A stretch of 64,000 nucleotides of DNA from Polaribacter sp. Q13 (GTDB lineage: Bacteria > Bacteroidota > Bacteroidia > Flavobacteriales > Flavobacteriaceae), in contig NZ_CP074436.1 in the NCBI RefSeq assembly GCF_016858305.2, forward strand, positions 1,322,001 to 1,386,000, in the 5' to 3' direction. Positions 34,604 to 43,985 of this stretch are shown in pieces. Made by a program: the position numbers and the translations under genes. Each line of letters starts with the position of its first letter. Position 1 is the stretch's first letter. Below the pieces are notes generated by a model. It searched no databases and was not told the DNA's origin. It was given only the letters and a program-made list of their open reading frames with translations.

Positions 34604-35734
34604 ATGCCATTATTTAATGTTTACCCACTATACGATGTTACCCCTGTAAAAGCTAAGGGTGTTTATGTTTATGACGAAAACAAAACGGAATATTTAGATT
34701 TATATGGTGGGCATGCTGTAATTTCTATTGGGCATGCACATCCAAAATATGTAAAAGCAATCACAAATCAAGTTGAAAAATTAGGCTTTTATTCTAATGC
34801 TATTCAGAATCCTTTACAGGTTGAATTAGCTGATAAATTAGAAGCGCTTTCCGGTTGTAAAGATTACCAATTGTTTTTATGTAATTCTGGTGCAGAAGCC
34901 AATGAAAATGCTTTAAAAATAGCTTCTTTTAAAACCAATAAATCTAGAGTAATTGCCTTTAAAAATGGTTTTCATGGTAGAACTTCTGCTGCGGTTGCTG
35001 CCACCGATAATAAAAATATTATTGCACCGATTAATGCACAACAAAAAGTTACCTTTTTAAATTTAAACGATATTGAAGCTGTAAAAACAGAACTAGAAAA
35101 AGGTGATGTTTGTGCCGTTATTGTAGAGTTTATTCAAGGAGTTGGAGGTTTAGACCAAGCAACTGCTGCGTTTTTTGAACAAGTAGATGTTCTTTGTAAA
35201 GCTAACAATACCTTTTTTATTGCGGATGAAGTGCAGACTGGTTATGGTAGAACTGGTAAATTCTTTGCTTTTCAGCATTATAATGTAACTCCAGATGTTA
35301 TCTCTATTGCAAAAGGAATGGGAAATGGTTTTCCGATTGGTGGGATTTTAATTCACCCAAGCATTGAAGCAAAATTTGGAATGTTAGGCACTACTTTTGG
35401 AGGGAATCATTTGGCGTGTGCTGCTGGTTTATCTGTACTAAATGTTATTGAAGAACAAAACTTAATAGATAATGTAAACGAGATGTCTTGCTACTTTATA
35501 AAAATAGCTAAGACAATTCCGCAGATAAAAAATATTAAAGGAAAAGGTTTAATGCTTGGTTTAGAATTCGACTTTGAAGTTGGAGATTTACGCAAGAAAT
35601 TAATTTACGATTATCAAATTTTTACAGGAGGCGCAATGAATAAAAATTTATTGAGAATTTTACCTCCATTAACAATAAAGAAAGAGCATATCAATCAATT
35701 TTTTGAAGCTTTGGTTGATGCTTTAGGTGAATAA
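34604..35734 (+). CDS. argD: Acetyl(succinyl)ornithine aminotransferase
   Basis: A class III PLP aminotransferase of 376 residues. SGAEANENALKIASF, FHGRTSAAVAATDN, FFIADEVQTGYGRTG and the Schiff-base Lys in ISIAKGMGNGFPIGG are all present, with TTFGGNHLACAAGL after them. It transaminates N-acyl-glutamate semialdehyde with glutamate. The shortened N-terminus (MPLFNVYPLYDVTPVKAKGVYV) fits bacteroidete ArgD. It is 4 bases from proC. Confidence 0.93.
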   Translation: MPLFNVYPLYDVTPVKAKGVYVYDENKTEYLDLYGGHAVISIGHAHPKYVKAITNQVEKLGFYSNAIQNPLQVELADKLEALSGCKDYQLFLCNSGAEANENALKIASFKTNKSRVIAFKNGFHGRTSAAVAATDNKNIIAPINAQQKVTFLNLNDIEAVKTELEKGDVCAVIVEFIQGVGGLDQATAAFFEQVDVLCKANNTFFIADEVQTGYGRTGKFFAFQHYNVTPDVISIAKGMGNGFPIGGILIHPSIEAKFGMLGTTFGGNHLACAAGLSVLNVIEEQNLIDNVNEMSCYFIKIAKTIPQIKNIKGKGLMLGLEFDFEVGDLRKKLIYDYQIFTGGAMNKNLLRILPPLTIKKEHINQFFEALVDALGE

Positions 35735-35744
35735 AAAATTAAAT

Positions 35745-35800
35745 GCAAAGGACGCAAAGTTTTTCGCAGAGTTCGCAAAGTTTTTCTAAAAACTGCAACT
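35745..35800. repeat. CGCAAAG interspersed repeat between argD and proA
   Basis: GGACGCAAAGTTTTTCGCAGAGTTCGCAAAG fragments, same family as 25440-25580 and 58480-58570. Confidence 0.55.
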
Positions 35801-35822
35801 GTAAACTGAATACTATAAGAAT

Positions 35823-37019
35823 ATGAATACGTTATTATCAATTGAAACTAGAAACGCTGTTTTACTAACAATGGCCGAACTGCTAGAGCAAGAAAGAGCA
35901 GCAATTATCCGCATTAATAAAACAGATTTAGAGGCTTATAAAGGAGATGACATTTCTATGTTCGATCGTTTAAAAGCAGATGACACTAAAGTTGATGAAA
36001 TGATTGCTGCGGCTAAACATTTGGCTTCTCAAGAAGATCCTGTGGGTGTAGAACGTTTTAGTTTTAAGCATGATAACGGAATGCAAGTGTATAATAAAAC
36101 GGCTTCTTTTGGAACCATTCTTATTATTTATGAATCGAGACCAGATGTTACCGTTGAAGCTGCAGGAATTGCGTTTAAATCTGGAAATAAAATATTATTA
36201 AAAGGTGGAAAAGAATCGTTAAATTCTAACTTAAAAATTGTAGCCTTATGGCACGAGGCTTTAAAAAAGCACAATGCTGCTACAGATTGGGTAGAATATT
36301 TACAATTCAATAGGACAGAAACACAGGCTTTTTTAGAGAAACCAACGCAAAAGGTAGATTTAATTGTACCTCGTGGTGGAGAACGTTTAATTGCTTTTGT
36401 AAAAAATCATGCTACTTGCCCCGTTATAATTAGCGGACGAGGAAACAACTTTGTGTACGTAGAAAAAGAAGCCGATTTAGATATTGCTGTTGATGTAATT
36501 ATCAACGGAAAATCTAAAATCTCTGCTTGTAACGCCGTTGACAAAGTGTTAATTGATAAAAACCTTCCGAATAAAGAAGTATTTATCAATAAATTGATTT
36601 CAAAATTAAATGAAGCAAAAATTCAGGTTTTGGGTGATGCAGCTGTAGCTAAAAGCCATAATTTAGAGCAGATTTCATCAAACGAAGTTTGGTATGAAGA
36701 GTTTTTAGATTATAAAATTGTGATTGGTGAAATTGCTTCAAATTCTGATGCTATTGCCATGATAAATAAATATGCTGGCGGACATTCATCTGCTATTATT
36801 ACAAAGGATATTCAGAAAGCAAAAATATTTATGGAAAACGTAGATACCGCTGTTGTATATCATAACGCTTCCACTCGTTTTACAGATGGTGGTCAATTAG
36901 GTTTGGGTGGCGAATTAGCAATTAGCACAGACAAATTGCACCAACGCGGACCAATCGGTTTGCAACACTTGGTAACCAATAAATGGTACGTTCATGGAAA
37001 TGGACAAGTACGAAATTAA
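35823..37019 (+). CDS. proA: Gamma-glutamyl phosphate reductase
   Basis: The second proline step, making glutamate-5-semialdehyde. It belongs to the aldehyde dehydrogenase superfamily: YESRPDVTVEAAGIAFKSGNKILLKGGKE, VPRGGERLI, the catalytic Cys in KSKISACNAVDKVLI and HSSAIIT. A C-terminal FTDGGQLGLGGELAISTDKLHQRGPIGL block confirms the family. 398 residues, close to the usual 410-420. It precedes proB, the reverse of the common proBA order. Confidence 0.95.
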   Translation: MNTLLSIETRNAVLLTMAELLEQERAAIIRINKTDLEAYKGDDISMFDRLKADDTKVDEMIAAAKHLASQEDPVGVERFSFKHDNGMQVYNKTASFGTILIIYESRPDVTVEAAGIAFKSGNKILLKGGKESLNSNLKIVALWHEALKKHNAATDWVEYLQFNRTETQAFLEKPTQKVDLIVPRGGERLIAFVKNHATCPVIISGRGNNFVYVEKEADLDIAVDVIINGKSKISACNAVDKVLIDKNLPNKEVFINKLISKLNEAKIQVLGDAAVAKSHNLEQISSNEVWYEEFLDYKIVIGEIASNSDAIAMINKYAGGHSSAIITKDIQKAKIFMENVDTAVVYHNASTRFTDGGQLGLGGELAISTDKLHQRGPIGLQHLVTNKWYVHGNGQVRN

Positions 37020-37122
37020 CAGTTTTACTGTGCCGATTGGTGGTAAAAACTTTAACCATTTACAACTTATCAAGAAAAAAATAAATAGAAAAATTAAGAA
37101 GTAAAACTCGTAATTAAACACA

Positions 37123-37887
37123 ATGCAAAAAAAGAAACGCATTTTACTAAAAATAGGTTCTAACACCCTTACAAAAGAAACCGATAATATTTCGAGAGGA
37201 AAAATTGAAGATCTTGCAAATCAAATTGCAAAACTACAAGATACCTGCGAGTTTATTATTGTTAGTTCTGGAGCAATTGCGGTAGCTAAACAGTTTGTGA
37301 AATTAGAAGGTAAACACGAAGAAGTTTTTGTAAAACAAGCTTTGGCTTCTATTGGTCAGCCACATTTAATTAGAATTTATCAAGAAATATTTAGAGAATA
37401 TGGTTTATTGAGTTCTCAATGCCTGCTCTCCTACTCTGATTTTGAAAAACAAGACAGTAAAGTAAATATTGTAAATACTATAAATGTATTGATTCATAAT
37501 AATTACATTCCTATTATTAATGAAAATGATACTGTTGCCACTGATGAAATAAAATTTGGTGACAATGATAAATTGGCGGCTTTAACTGCTACTTTATTAA
37601 ATGTAGATTTGTTGATTATTGCCACAAACACCAACGGAATTTACACCAAAGAGTCTTTTAAAAATAATGCTCCAGAAACTATTTTAGAAGTTGATAATTT
37701 TGAAGAGTTACTAAAAGAAGTGGTGAGCACAAAATCTACTCACGGAAGTGGTGGAATGGGTTCTAAAATTGAAGCAGCCGCACTTGCAAAAAATGCAAAC
37801 ATAGAAACATGGATTGTAAACGGTTTGGAAGATAATTTTATTACCAATGCTTTTGAAAATAAAATTCCGTTTACAAAAATAAAATAA
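37123..37887 (+). CDS. proB: Glutamate 5-kinase, short form without PUA domain
   Basis: The first proline step, phosphorylating glutamate. It is an amino-acid kinase fold with KIGSNTLTKE, SSGAIAVAKQ, LIHNNYIPIINENDTVATDEIKFGDNDKLAALTA and THGSGGMGSKIEAAALAKN. It ends at 254 residues, so the C-terminal PUA domain of E. coli-type ProB (about 367 residues) is absent, as in some other lineages. Feedback inhibition by proline, which depends on the kinase domain, may remain. It is 46 bases before argF'. Confidence 0.93.
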   Translation: MQKKKRILLKIGSNTLTKETDNISRGKIEDLANQIAKLQDTCEFIIVSSGAIAVAKQFVKLEGKHEEVFVKQALASIGQPHLIRIYQEIFREYGLLSSQCLLSYSDFEKQDSKVNIVNTINVLIHNNYIPIINENDTVATDEIKFGDNDKLAALTATLLNVDLLIIATNTNGIYTKESFKNNAPETILEVDNFEELLKEVVSTKSTHGSGGMGSKIEAAALAKNANIETWIVNGLEDNFITNAFENKIPFTKIK

Positions 37888-37932
37888 CACCACACAATAC
37901 AAGGGATTTAAACCTTTTGCAAAAAAAACACA

Positions 37933-38871
37933 ATGAAAAATTACACCTCCATAAACGACATAGAACATATTGACAATTGGATTCAAGAAGCCAAAGAATT
38001 GAAAAGAAAACCATTAAATAACAATCATTTAGGAAAAAATAAAACCTTAGGATTGTTGTTTTTCAATTCTAGCTTACGTACGCGTTTAAGTACACAAAAA
38101 GCTGCTTTAAATTTAGGTATGGATCCTATTGTAATGAATGTAACCGGAGATGCTTGGGGAATAGAGTTTGAAGATGGAACTGTAATGAACGGTACCACTG
38201 CAGAACATATAAAAGAAGGTGCTGCTGTAATTTCTCAATATTGTGATATTATTGCTGTAAGAGCTTTTCCTACATTAACAGACAAGGAAAAAGACGAATC
38301 TGAAGAGGTTTTAAAATCTTTTGTAAAATTTGCTTCCGTACCAATTGTAAGTATGGAAAGTGCAACGGGTCATCCGTTACAAGCATTAACAGATGCAATT
38401 ACTATTTCTGAAAATACGACTAAAAAAAGACCAAAAGTAGTACTAAGTTGGGCGCCACATATTAAAGCTTTACCACATGCTGTAGCCAATAGTTTTACTC
38501 AAGCGATGCAGAAAATGGATGTTGAATTTGTAATTGCAAATCCGGAAGGTTATAATTTAAACCCAGAAATAACCAAGGATACTCCTGTTTATCACAACCA
38601 AGAAGAAGCTTTTAAAGATGCTGATTTTGTGTACACCAAAAATTGGAGTTCTTATGACGATTATGGACAAATATTAAAAACCGATTTGGATTGGATGATT
38701 ACCAAAGATAAAATTGGTGCTGCAAAATTTATGCACTGTTTACCCGTTAGAAGAAATGTGGTAGTTGATGATGCCGTTTTAGATTCTGATAGTTCTTTGG
38801 TTATTGAACAAGCAAATAATAGAACGTATGCTGCTCAGTTGGTGTTGAAAAAAATATTAGAAAACAACTAA
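37933..38871 (+). CDS. argF': N-acyl-ornithine transcarbamylase (acetyl- or succinyl-)
   Basis: Carbamoylates N-acylated ornithine instead of free ornithine. The carbamoyl-phosphate loop is SLRTRLSTQKA, followed by SATGHPLQALTDAI and FMHCLPVRRNV, whose VRRN part is typical of the acyl-ornithine group. In this family one loop position before EHI sets specificity: Pro90 in the B. fragilis succinyl enzyme and Glu92 in the Xanthomonas acetyl enzyme (from memory). Here residue 90 is Ala (NGTTA90EHIKE), matching neither. 312 residues, full length. It is followed by a palindromic repeat before argB. Confidence 0.9.
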   Translation: MKNYTSINDIEHIDNWIQEAKELKRKPLNNNHLGKNKTLGLLFFNSSLRTRLSTQKAALNLGMDPIVMNVTGDAWGIEFEDGTVMNGTTAEHIKEGAAVISQYCDIIAVRAFPTLTDKEKDESEEVLKSFVKFASVPIVSMESATGHPLQALTDAITISENTTKKRPKVVLSWAPHIKALPHAVANSFTQAMQKMDVEFVIANPEGYNLNPEITKDTPVYHNQEEAFKDADFVYTKNWSSYDDYGQILKTDLDWMITKDKIGAAKFMHCLPVRRNVVVDDAVLDSDSSLVIEQANNRTYAAQLVLKKILENN

Positions 38872-38943
38872 AGTCATTGCGAGGCACGAAGCAATCTGTT
38901 ATTTGATTAATAGATTGCTTCGTCATTCTTCCTCGCAATGACT
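38872..38943. repeat. Palindromic repeat between argF' and argB
   Basis: AGTCATTGCGAGG / CCTCGCAATGACT outer arms with inner CGAAGCAATCT / AGATTGCTTCG. An intact copy of the hairpin whose decayed relatives appear at 2099-2464. Confidence 0.8.
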
Positions 38944-38957
38944 GAAACTTAATAAAA

Positions 38958-39734
38958 ATGGAAAAACTATCAATCATAAAAATTGGAGGAAACATTATAG
39001 AAGATGAAACTTCATTAAATGCTTTTCTAAAATTATTTTCTAATTTAGAAGGAAAGAAAATACTTGTTCACGGAGGTGGAAGACGCGCTACTCATATTGC
39101 CTCTAAATTAGGTATAGAATCTAAAATGGTGAATGGTAGACGTATTACAGATGCCGAAACTTTAGAAGTTATTACCATGGTTTATGGCGGCTTGGTAAAC
39201 AAAAATGTGGTGGCTAAACTACAAGCTTTACAGGTAGATGCTATTGGTTTAACTGGTGCGGACATCAACAGTATAAAATCAGAAAAAAGACCGGTAAAAG
39301 AAGTCGATTTTGGTTTTGTAGGTGATGTAAAAAAAATAGCTTCACATTCTATTGATAAATTAATAAAAGCAGATTTTACACCAATTTTTTGTGCTATTAC
39401 GCATGATGGAAATGGACAATTATTAAACACCAATGCAGATACAATAGCAAGTACCATTGCAGTTGGAATGAGTGAAATCTATGAAACATCAATTTATTAT
39501 TGTTTTGAATTAAATGGAGTTTTAAAAGATTTTAACGATAAAAATTCTGTTATAAAAAGCATCAATACAAATTCTTATAAAGAGTTATTAGATGCTAAAA
39601 TTATTACTGACGGAATGATTCCTAAATTAGACAATTGTTTTGATGCTTTAAATAATGGAGTAACAAGAGTTAATATTGGTAATACTTCTATGTTGACAAA
39701 AGAAAACAATAATTTTACAACAATTACATTATAA
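38958..39734 (+). CDS. argB: Acetylglutamate kinase
   Basis: Phosphorylates N-acyl-glutamate. The amino-acid kinase motifs KIGGNIIEDE, LVHGGGRRATHIASKLG, NGRRITDAETLEV and GADINSIKS are present, as is LLNTNADTIASTIAVG near the end. 258 residues, lacking the N-terminal helix that marks arginine-inhibited hexameric ArgB, so feedback inhibition is less likely (inference). The stop overlaps the argE start (TAATG). Confidence 0.93.
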   Translation: MEKLSIIKIGGNIIEDETSLNAFLKLFSNLEGKKILVHGGGRRATHIASKLGIESKMVNGRRITDAETLEVITMVYGGLVNKNVVAKLQALQVDAIGLTGADINSIKSEKRPVKEVDFGFVGDVKKIASHSIDKLIKADFTPIFCAITHDGNGQLLNTNADTIASTIAVGMSEIYETSIYYCFELNGVLKDFNDKNSVIKSINTNSYKELLDAKIITDGMIPKLDNCFDALNNGVTRVNIGNTSMLTKENNNFTTITL

Positions 39735-40804
39735 TGATGAGTATTGAAAAATTAACAGAAAAAGCAATCTCTCTTTTAAAAAATCTGATTGAAACCCAAT
39801 CATTTTCTAGAGAAGAAGACAAGACAGCAAAATTGATTGAAGGATGGTTTATAGAAGAAAACATTCCGTATATAAGAACAAAAAATAACGTTTGGGCAAC
39901 CAACAAATATTTTGATGATAGCAAACCAACTTTATTGTTAAATTCTCATCATGATACGGTGCATCCAAATACAGCCTATACAAACGATCCGTTTAAAGCT
40001 ATAGTAGAAGATGGAAAATTATATGGTTTAGGATCTAATGACGCCGGTGGATGTTTGGTGTCTTTAATGGCAACCTTTACCAATTTTTATGCACAAGAAA
40101 ACCTAAAATATAATTTGGTTATTGTAGCTTCTGCAGAAGAAGAAGATTCTGGTCCGGATGGGTTAAATAGCATGTTAAAAATAATTCCGCATATAGATGT
40201 GGCTATTGTTGGAGAACCTACATTAATGAATTTAGCCGTTGCAGAAAAAGGTTTGGTTGTTTTTGATGCTGATGTAGCAGGAACTCCAAGTCATGCGGCA
40301 CATCCAAATGATAACAATTCAATATACAATACCATTGAAGTTTTACAATGGTTTAAAGATTTTAAATTTAAAAAAACTTCAGAAGCTTTAGGTGATGTAA
40401 AAATGACGGTAACTCAAATTTCTGCTGGTTCTCAGCACAATGTTGTACCTGCACATACCAATTTAGTAATTGATGTACGAGTAAACGACGCATATTCTAA
40501 TCAAGAAATTGCAGATATTTTACAAGAAAAATCACCTTGTACCACAATTACTCCTAGAGGTTTAAAACTAAATTCCTCTTCTATTTCTATAGATCACGAT
40601 TTAGTAAAAGCTGGAATTGCCATGGGCAGAGAAACATATGGTTCTCCTACAATATCAGATCAAGCTTGTTTAAGTTGCGAATCTCTAAAATTAGGCCCTG
40701 GTGATAGTACTCGTTCTCATTCTGCAAATGAATTTATATATTTGGCAGAAATTGAAGAGGGAATTCAAATTTATGTAGAATTATTAAAACGTGTAATTGT
40801 TTAA
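39734..40804 (+). CDS. argE: M20 family N-acyl-citrulline / ornithine deacylase
   Basis: A 356-residue zinc-dependent M20 hydrolase. The metal and catalytic blocks are LLNSHHDTVHPNT, GLGSNDAGGCLVSLMA, ASAEEEDSGPDGLNSML and VAIVGEPT. In pathways using acyl-ornithine transcarbamylase the substrate is N-acyl-citrulline. The first ATG overlaps the argB stop; a second ATG three bases later is equally possible. Acetyl versus succinyl specificity is open. Confidence 0.9.
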   Translation: MMSIEKLTEKAISLLKNLIETQSFSREEDKTAKLIEGWFIEENIPYIRTKNNVWATNKYFDDSKPTLLLNSHHDTVHPNTAYTNDPFKAIVEDGKLYGLGSNDAGGCLVSLMATFTNFYAQENLKYNLVIVASAEEEDSGPDGLNSMLKIIPHIDVAIVGEPTLMNLAVAEKGLVVFDADVAGTPSHAAHPNDNNSIYNTIEVLQWFKDFKFKKTSEALGDVKMTVTQISAGSQHNVVPAHTNLVIDVRVNDAYSNQEIADILQEKSPCTTITPRGLKLNSSSISIDHDLVKAGIAMGRETYGSPTISDQACLSCESLKLGPGDSTRSHSANEFIYLAEIEEGIQIYVELLKRVIV

Positions 40805-40897
40805 TCGTTAAATTGTTTAATTGGCAACAGGTCAAAACAATAACACGCTTTCTCATTTACACAAATAAACAATTACAAGATTAAACATTAGAAAAAT

Positions 40898-42172
40898 ATG
40901 AAACTTTGGGATAAAGGATTTTCAATAGATCAACAAATAGAAAAATTTACAGTAGGTAACGATAGAGAAATTGACATGCATATTGCAAAATATGATGTTC
41001 AAGCTTCTTTAGCGCACGCAATAATGCTAGAATCTATTGGCATTATAACTGCCGATGAATTGAAAGATTTAAAAAGAGGATTGCAAGAATTAGCAGACGA
41101 TATTGAAAAAGGAACCTTTGTAATAGAAGAATCTTTTGAAGATGTACACTCTAAAATTGAATGGGAACTTACTAATAAATTAGGTGAAGTTGGTAAAAAA
41201 ATTCATACAGCTCGTTCTAGAAACGACCAAGTTTTAGTTGCTTTGCAATTGTATTATAAAGAAAATTTAGCTATTATAAATGATAAAACTAAAACGTTAT
41301 TTGATACCCTTTTAGGTTTAGCTGAAACACATAAAGAAAGCTTATTACCAGGGTATACGCATTTACAAGTTGCCATGCCATCATCTTTCGGATTGTGGTT
41401 TTCTGCGTATGCAGAATTATTAATTGACGATGTTTATATGTTAAATGCGGTATCTAGAGTTGTAGACCAAAATCCTTTAGGCTCTGCTGCTGGTTATGGT
41501 TCTTCTTTTCCTATTGACAGAGAATTAACGACCAAAGAATTAGAATTTGCAACCATGAAATACAACGTAGTGGCTGCACAATTAAGTAGAGGAAAAAGTG
41601 AACGTTCTATTGCTTCAGCCTTAGGCGGATTGTGTAACACCATGTCTCGTTTTGCTATGGACGTTTGTTTGTATATGAGTCAAAATTTTAGTTTCATCAC
41701 TTTTCCTGATGAATTAACAACCGGAAGTAGCATTATGCCACACAAGAAAAATCCAGATGTTTTTGAGTTGATTCGTGGAAAATGTAATAAAATTCAGGCG
41801 CTACATACAGAAATGGTAATGATTACAAATAATTTACCAACGGGTTATCACAGAGATTTTCAATTATTAAAAGAAAACATCATCAATGCTTTTGAGGATG
41901 TAAAAGATATTTTAGACATCTTTAACTACTCTATTCAACAAGTAATTGTAAAAGACATTGATTTAAATGATGAAAAATATCAGTATTTATTTACGGTAGA
42001 TAGCATCAATAATCTAGTAGTTGAAGGTATGTCTTTTAGAGAAGCCTATCAAAAAATTGGCGGACAAGTTCAAGCAGGAACTTACAAACCAGATTTAGGA
42101 AAACAACATACGCATGTTGGAAGTATTCATAATTTGAGTTTAGATAAGATTCGTGAGAAATATCCGAAGTAA
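40898..42172 (+). CDS. argH: Argininosuccinate lyase
   Basis: The last arginine step, releasing arginine and fumarate. The fumarase-superfamily signature GSSIMPHKKNPDVFELIRGK, the TARSRNDQV segment, and SFPIDREL are intact. 424 residues is slightly shorter than the common 460. It ends the cluster and is followed by a bidirectional terminator. Confidence 0.96.
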   Translation: MKLWDKGFSIDQQIEKFTVGNDREIDMHIAKYDVQASLAHAIMLESIGIITADELKDLKRGLQELADDIEKGTFVIEESFEDVHSKIEWELTNKLGEVGKKIHTARSRNDQVLVALQLYYKENLAIINDKTKTLFDTLLGLAETHKESLLPGYTHLQVAMPSSFGLWFSAYAELLIDDVYMLNAVSRVVDQNPLGSAAGYGSSFPIDRELTTKELEFATMKYNVVAAQLSRGKSERSIASALGGLCNTMSRFAMDVCLYMSQNFSFITFPDELTTGSSIMPHKKNPDVFELIRGKCNKIQALHTEMVMITNNLPTGYHRDFQLLKENIINAFEDVKDILDIFNYSIQQVIVKDIDLNDEKYQYLFTVDSINNLVVEGMSFREAYQKIGGQVQAGTYKPDLGKQHTHVGSIHNLSLDKIREKYPK

Positions 42173-42216
42173 AAATATTGTTCTATACAATTAAAATTGA
42201 GTACCCTTCTAAAAAT

Positions 42217-42256
42217 AAAAAGCCTTGTTTACAAATTGTAGACAAGGCTTTTTATT
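42217..42256. terminator. Bidirectional terminator after argH
   Basis: AAAAAGCCTTGTTTAC / GTAGACAAGGCTTTTT stem with A and T tails on both sides, between argH and the convergent outer-membrane protein gene. Confidence 0.85.
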
Positions 42257-42282
42257 TATGGAATCTTTAAATATTTTATTTC

Positions 42283-42879
42283 TTAAAAATAGAAATTCAC
42301 TCCTACATCTGCACTAAATACATCATTTACACCAACATCTTTGGATGTAATTGTATACCATAAATACGTTTCTACTGTTCCTATTTCAATATAAAAATCT
42401 AACCCTTTTATTATTTTTGATTTCTTAAAATCTTTATGAATTAAACCACCTCCATACAATGTAAAATGAAAAGCATTCGGTACATAATATCCTTCAGGAT
42501 ATATGCCAGGTAGCGTAGTAAAAGACATGGTTCCTATATCATAAGTGGTAGTAAAACCAGCTATAGGAGTTATCGTTAAATTTTTTCCTATTTCTTTTCT
42601 AAAAATAGGAAAAGTATTTTTTATTGTAATTAAATGTATTCTATCTGCTTTAGATACGGATGACGGAACATACCCATATAATAACTCTGAATACAATACT
42701 TTATTGAATAACTGATACCCTGCCCCAACAGAGACAAGCCCAATATTCCCGCCAAATTGCATTTTTACATAATCTGGTACATACCAAGACTTCTCTTTAC
42801 TTAAATTGGCTTCTTGTGCATTTAACTTAGTAAAAACTAAAAATACAAGGGATACTATTAATACGTTTTTAATCTTCAT
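42283..42879 (-). CDS. Outer membrane beta-barrel protein, unknown function
   Basis: A 198-residue protein with signal peptide (TKLNA|QEANL) and repeated amphipathic strands (VKMQFGGNIGLVSVGAGYQL, FHFTLYGGGLIHKDF) ending in an aromatic VGVNFYF, the signal for outer-membrane insertion. No family was recognised. It starts 6 bases after the metallophosphoesterase gene and is likely co-transcribed with it. Confidence 0.7.
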   Translation of the reverse strand: MKIKNVLIVSLVFLVFTKLNAQEANLSKEKSWYVPDYVKMQFGGNIGLVSVGAGYQLFNKVLYSELLYGYVPSSVSKADRIHLITIKNTFPIFRKEIGKNLTITPIAGFTTTYDIGTMSFTTLPGIYPEGYYVPNAFHFTLYGGGLIHKDFKKSKIIKGLDFYIEIGTVETYLWYTITSKDVGVNDVFSADVGVNFYF

Positions 42880-42885
42880 CTCAAT

Positions 42886-43674
42886 TTATAATTCTATCAT
42901 TTCAATATTAAAAGTATCATCTTTTACGCTTATAATACCATATTCAGGTTCTTTAAGCGAAGGCACTGTTAAATAAGTGGGCTTACCTTCTTCATAAAAA
43001 TAGCTATGATTATGTCCGTTTATAACTAATGAAACATTATTACCTTTTAATATAGCCTCATATTTATCTCTCATCTCACCTATAAAATGCAGGCTTGTAA
43101 AAGGAATATGGGCAATTTGAAATACTTGGTTATACTTAGCATGATCGCTTAATTCTGATGCTAACCAATCAAAATCTGGATCTTTGTTACTTTCCCAAAC
43201 GATATCATCAAAAAGAACAAACTTGTTATTATTAAACACGAAGGAATAATTAAGATCACCAAACATTTCCTGATAAACAATACTTCCATTTGCATTATAA
43301 TCATGATTTCCTATAACCGTTAAGTAAGGTTTTTTAAGTTTTCCCATGATATCATAAAAAATATCAAACTCTTTTAATAATGCTTGATCTGCAATATCAC
43401 CTCCAAAAATAACAAATGTAATATCATCTCTTTTGTTAATATCGTCTACAACAGCACTAAGGTTGTTGTAATAATAATGAACATCTGTAACGAAAGCGAA
43501 TTTAAAGTCTTGAGACTCCAATTTAATATTCTCTAATAATTTTAAATTTTTTTCAGTCGTGTTTCTTTTCGCTGTTTTTACATTTGCATCATAAACGCTA
43601 TATTCAAAAAGATTATCGCAGTTAAAAAAAGTAAATGTAATAGCAAATAATACTATAAGTTTTAAAGGTTTCAT
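42886..43674 (-). CDS. Calcineurin-like metallophosphoesterase, lipoprotein
   Basis: A 262-residue protein with signal ending FFNC (Cys 19). All five metallophosphoesterase blocks are visible: FVTDVHYYYN (D64, H66), FGGDIADQ, VIGNHDYNA, QIAHIPF and INGHNHSYFYEEG. Two-metal phosphomonoester or diester hydrolysis in the periplasm is expected; the substrate is unknown. It forms a pair with the downstream barrel protein. Confidence 0.9.
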   Translation of the reverse strand: MKPLKLIVLFAITFTFFNCDNLFEYSVYDANVKTAKRNTTEKNLKLLENIKLESQDFKFAFVTDVHYYYNNLSAVVDDINKRDDITFVIFGGDIADQALLKEFDIFYDIMGKLKKPYLTVIGNHDYNANGSIVYQEMFGDLNYSFVFNNNKFVLFDDIVWESNKDPDFDWLASELSDHAKYNQVFQIAHIPFTSLHFIGEMRDKYEAILKGNNVSLVINGHNHSYFYEEGKPTYLTVPSLKEPEYGIISVKDDTFNIEMIEL

Positions 43675-43985
43675 TTAATTTTATCTCTATTTTAAGAAGT
43701 TATAAGCAAAATTATTCATTTTATAGACGATAAAAAAATAAGACCTTACAATAAATAAAAAAAGAACTTTTTAATACTGATTTTACATCGTAATAATCAA
43801 ATAAGAAGCAGTATAACTTGAAAAATAAAATTGATAAAACAACATTTTATCTTAGTGATTTTTATTGATTATCGTTGTACATAGGTAGATATTAACTTAC
43901 TACATCATTTTTATTTATAGAAAATTACTCCTATTTTTAATTTTATCTCTTATCTTTAACTCTTAACCCCTAAAAAAAATTATAC
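43675..43985. other. Gene-free stretch
   Basis: 311 AT-rich bases between divergent genes. No ORF, repeat, RNA gene or convincing promoter element was recognised. Confidence 0.5.

Noticed and set aside
38872-38943. Possible tRNA or structured RNA between argF' and argB
   Set aside because: It is a simple palindrome of a repeat family without cloverleaf, and degenerate pieces occur elsewhere.
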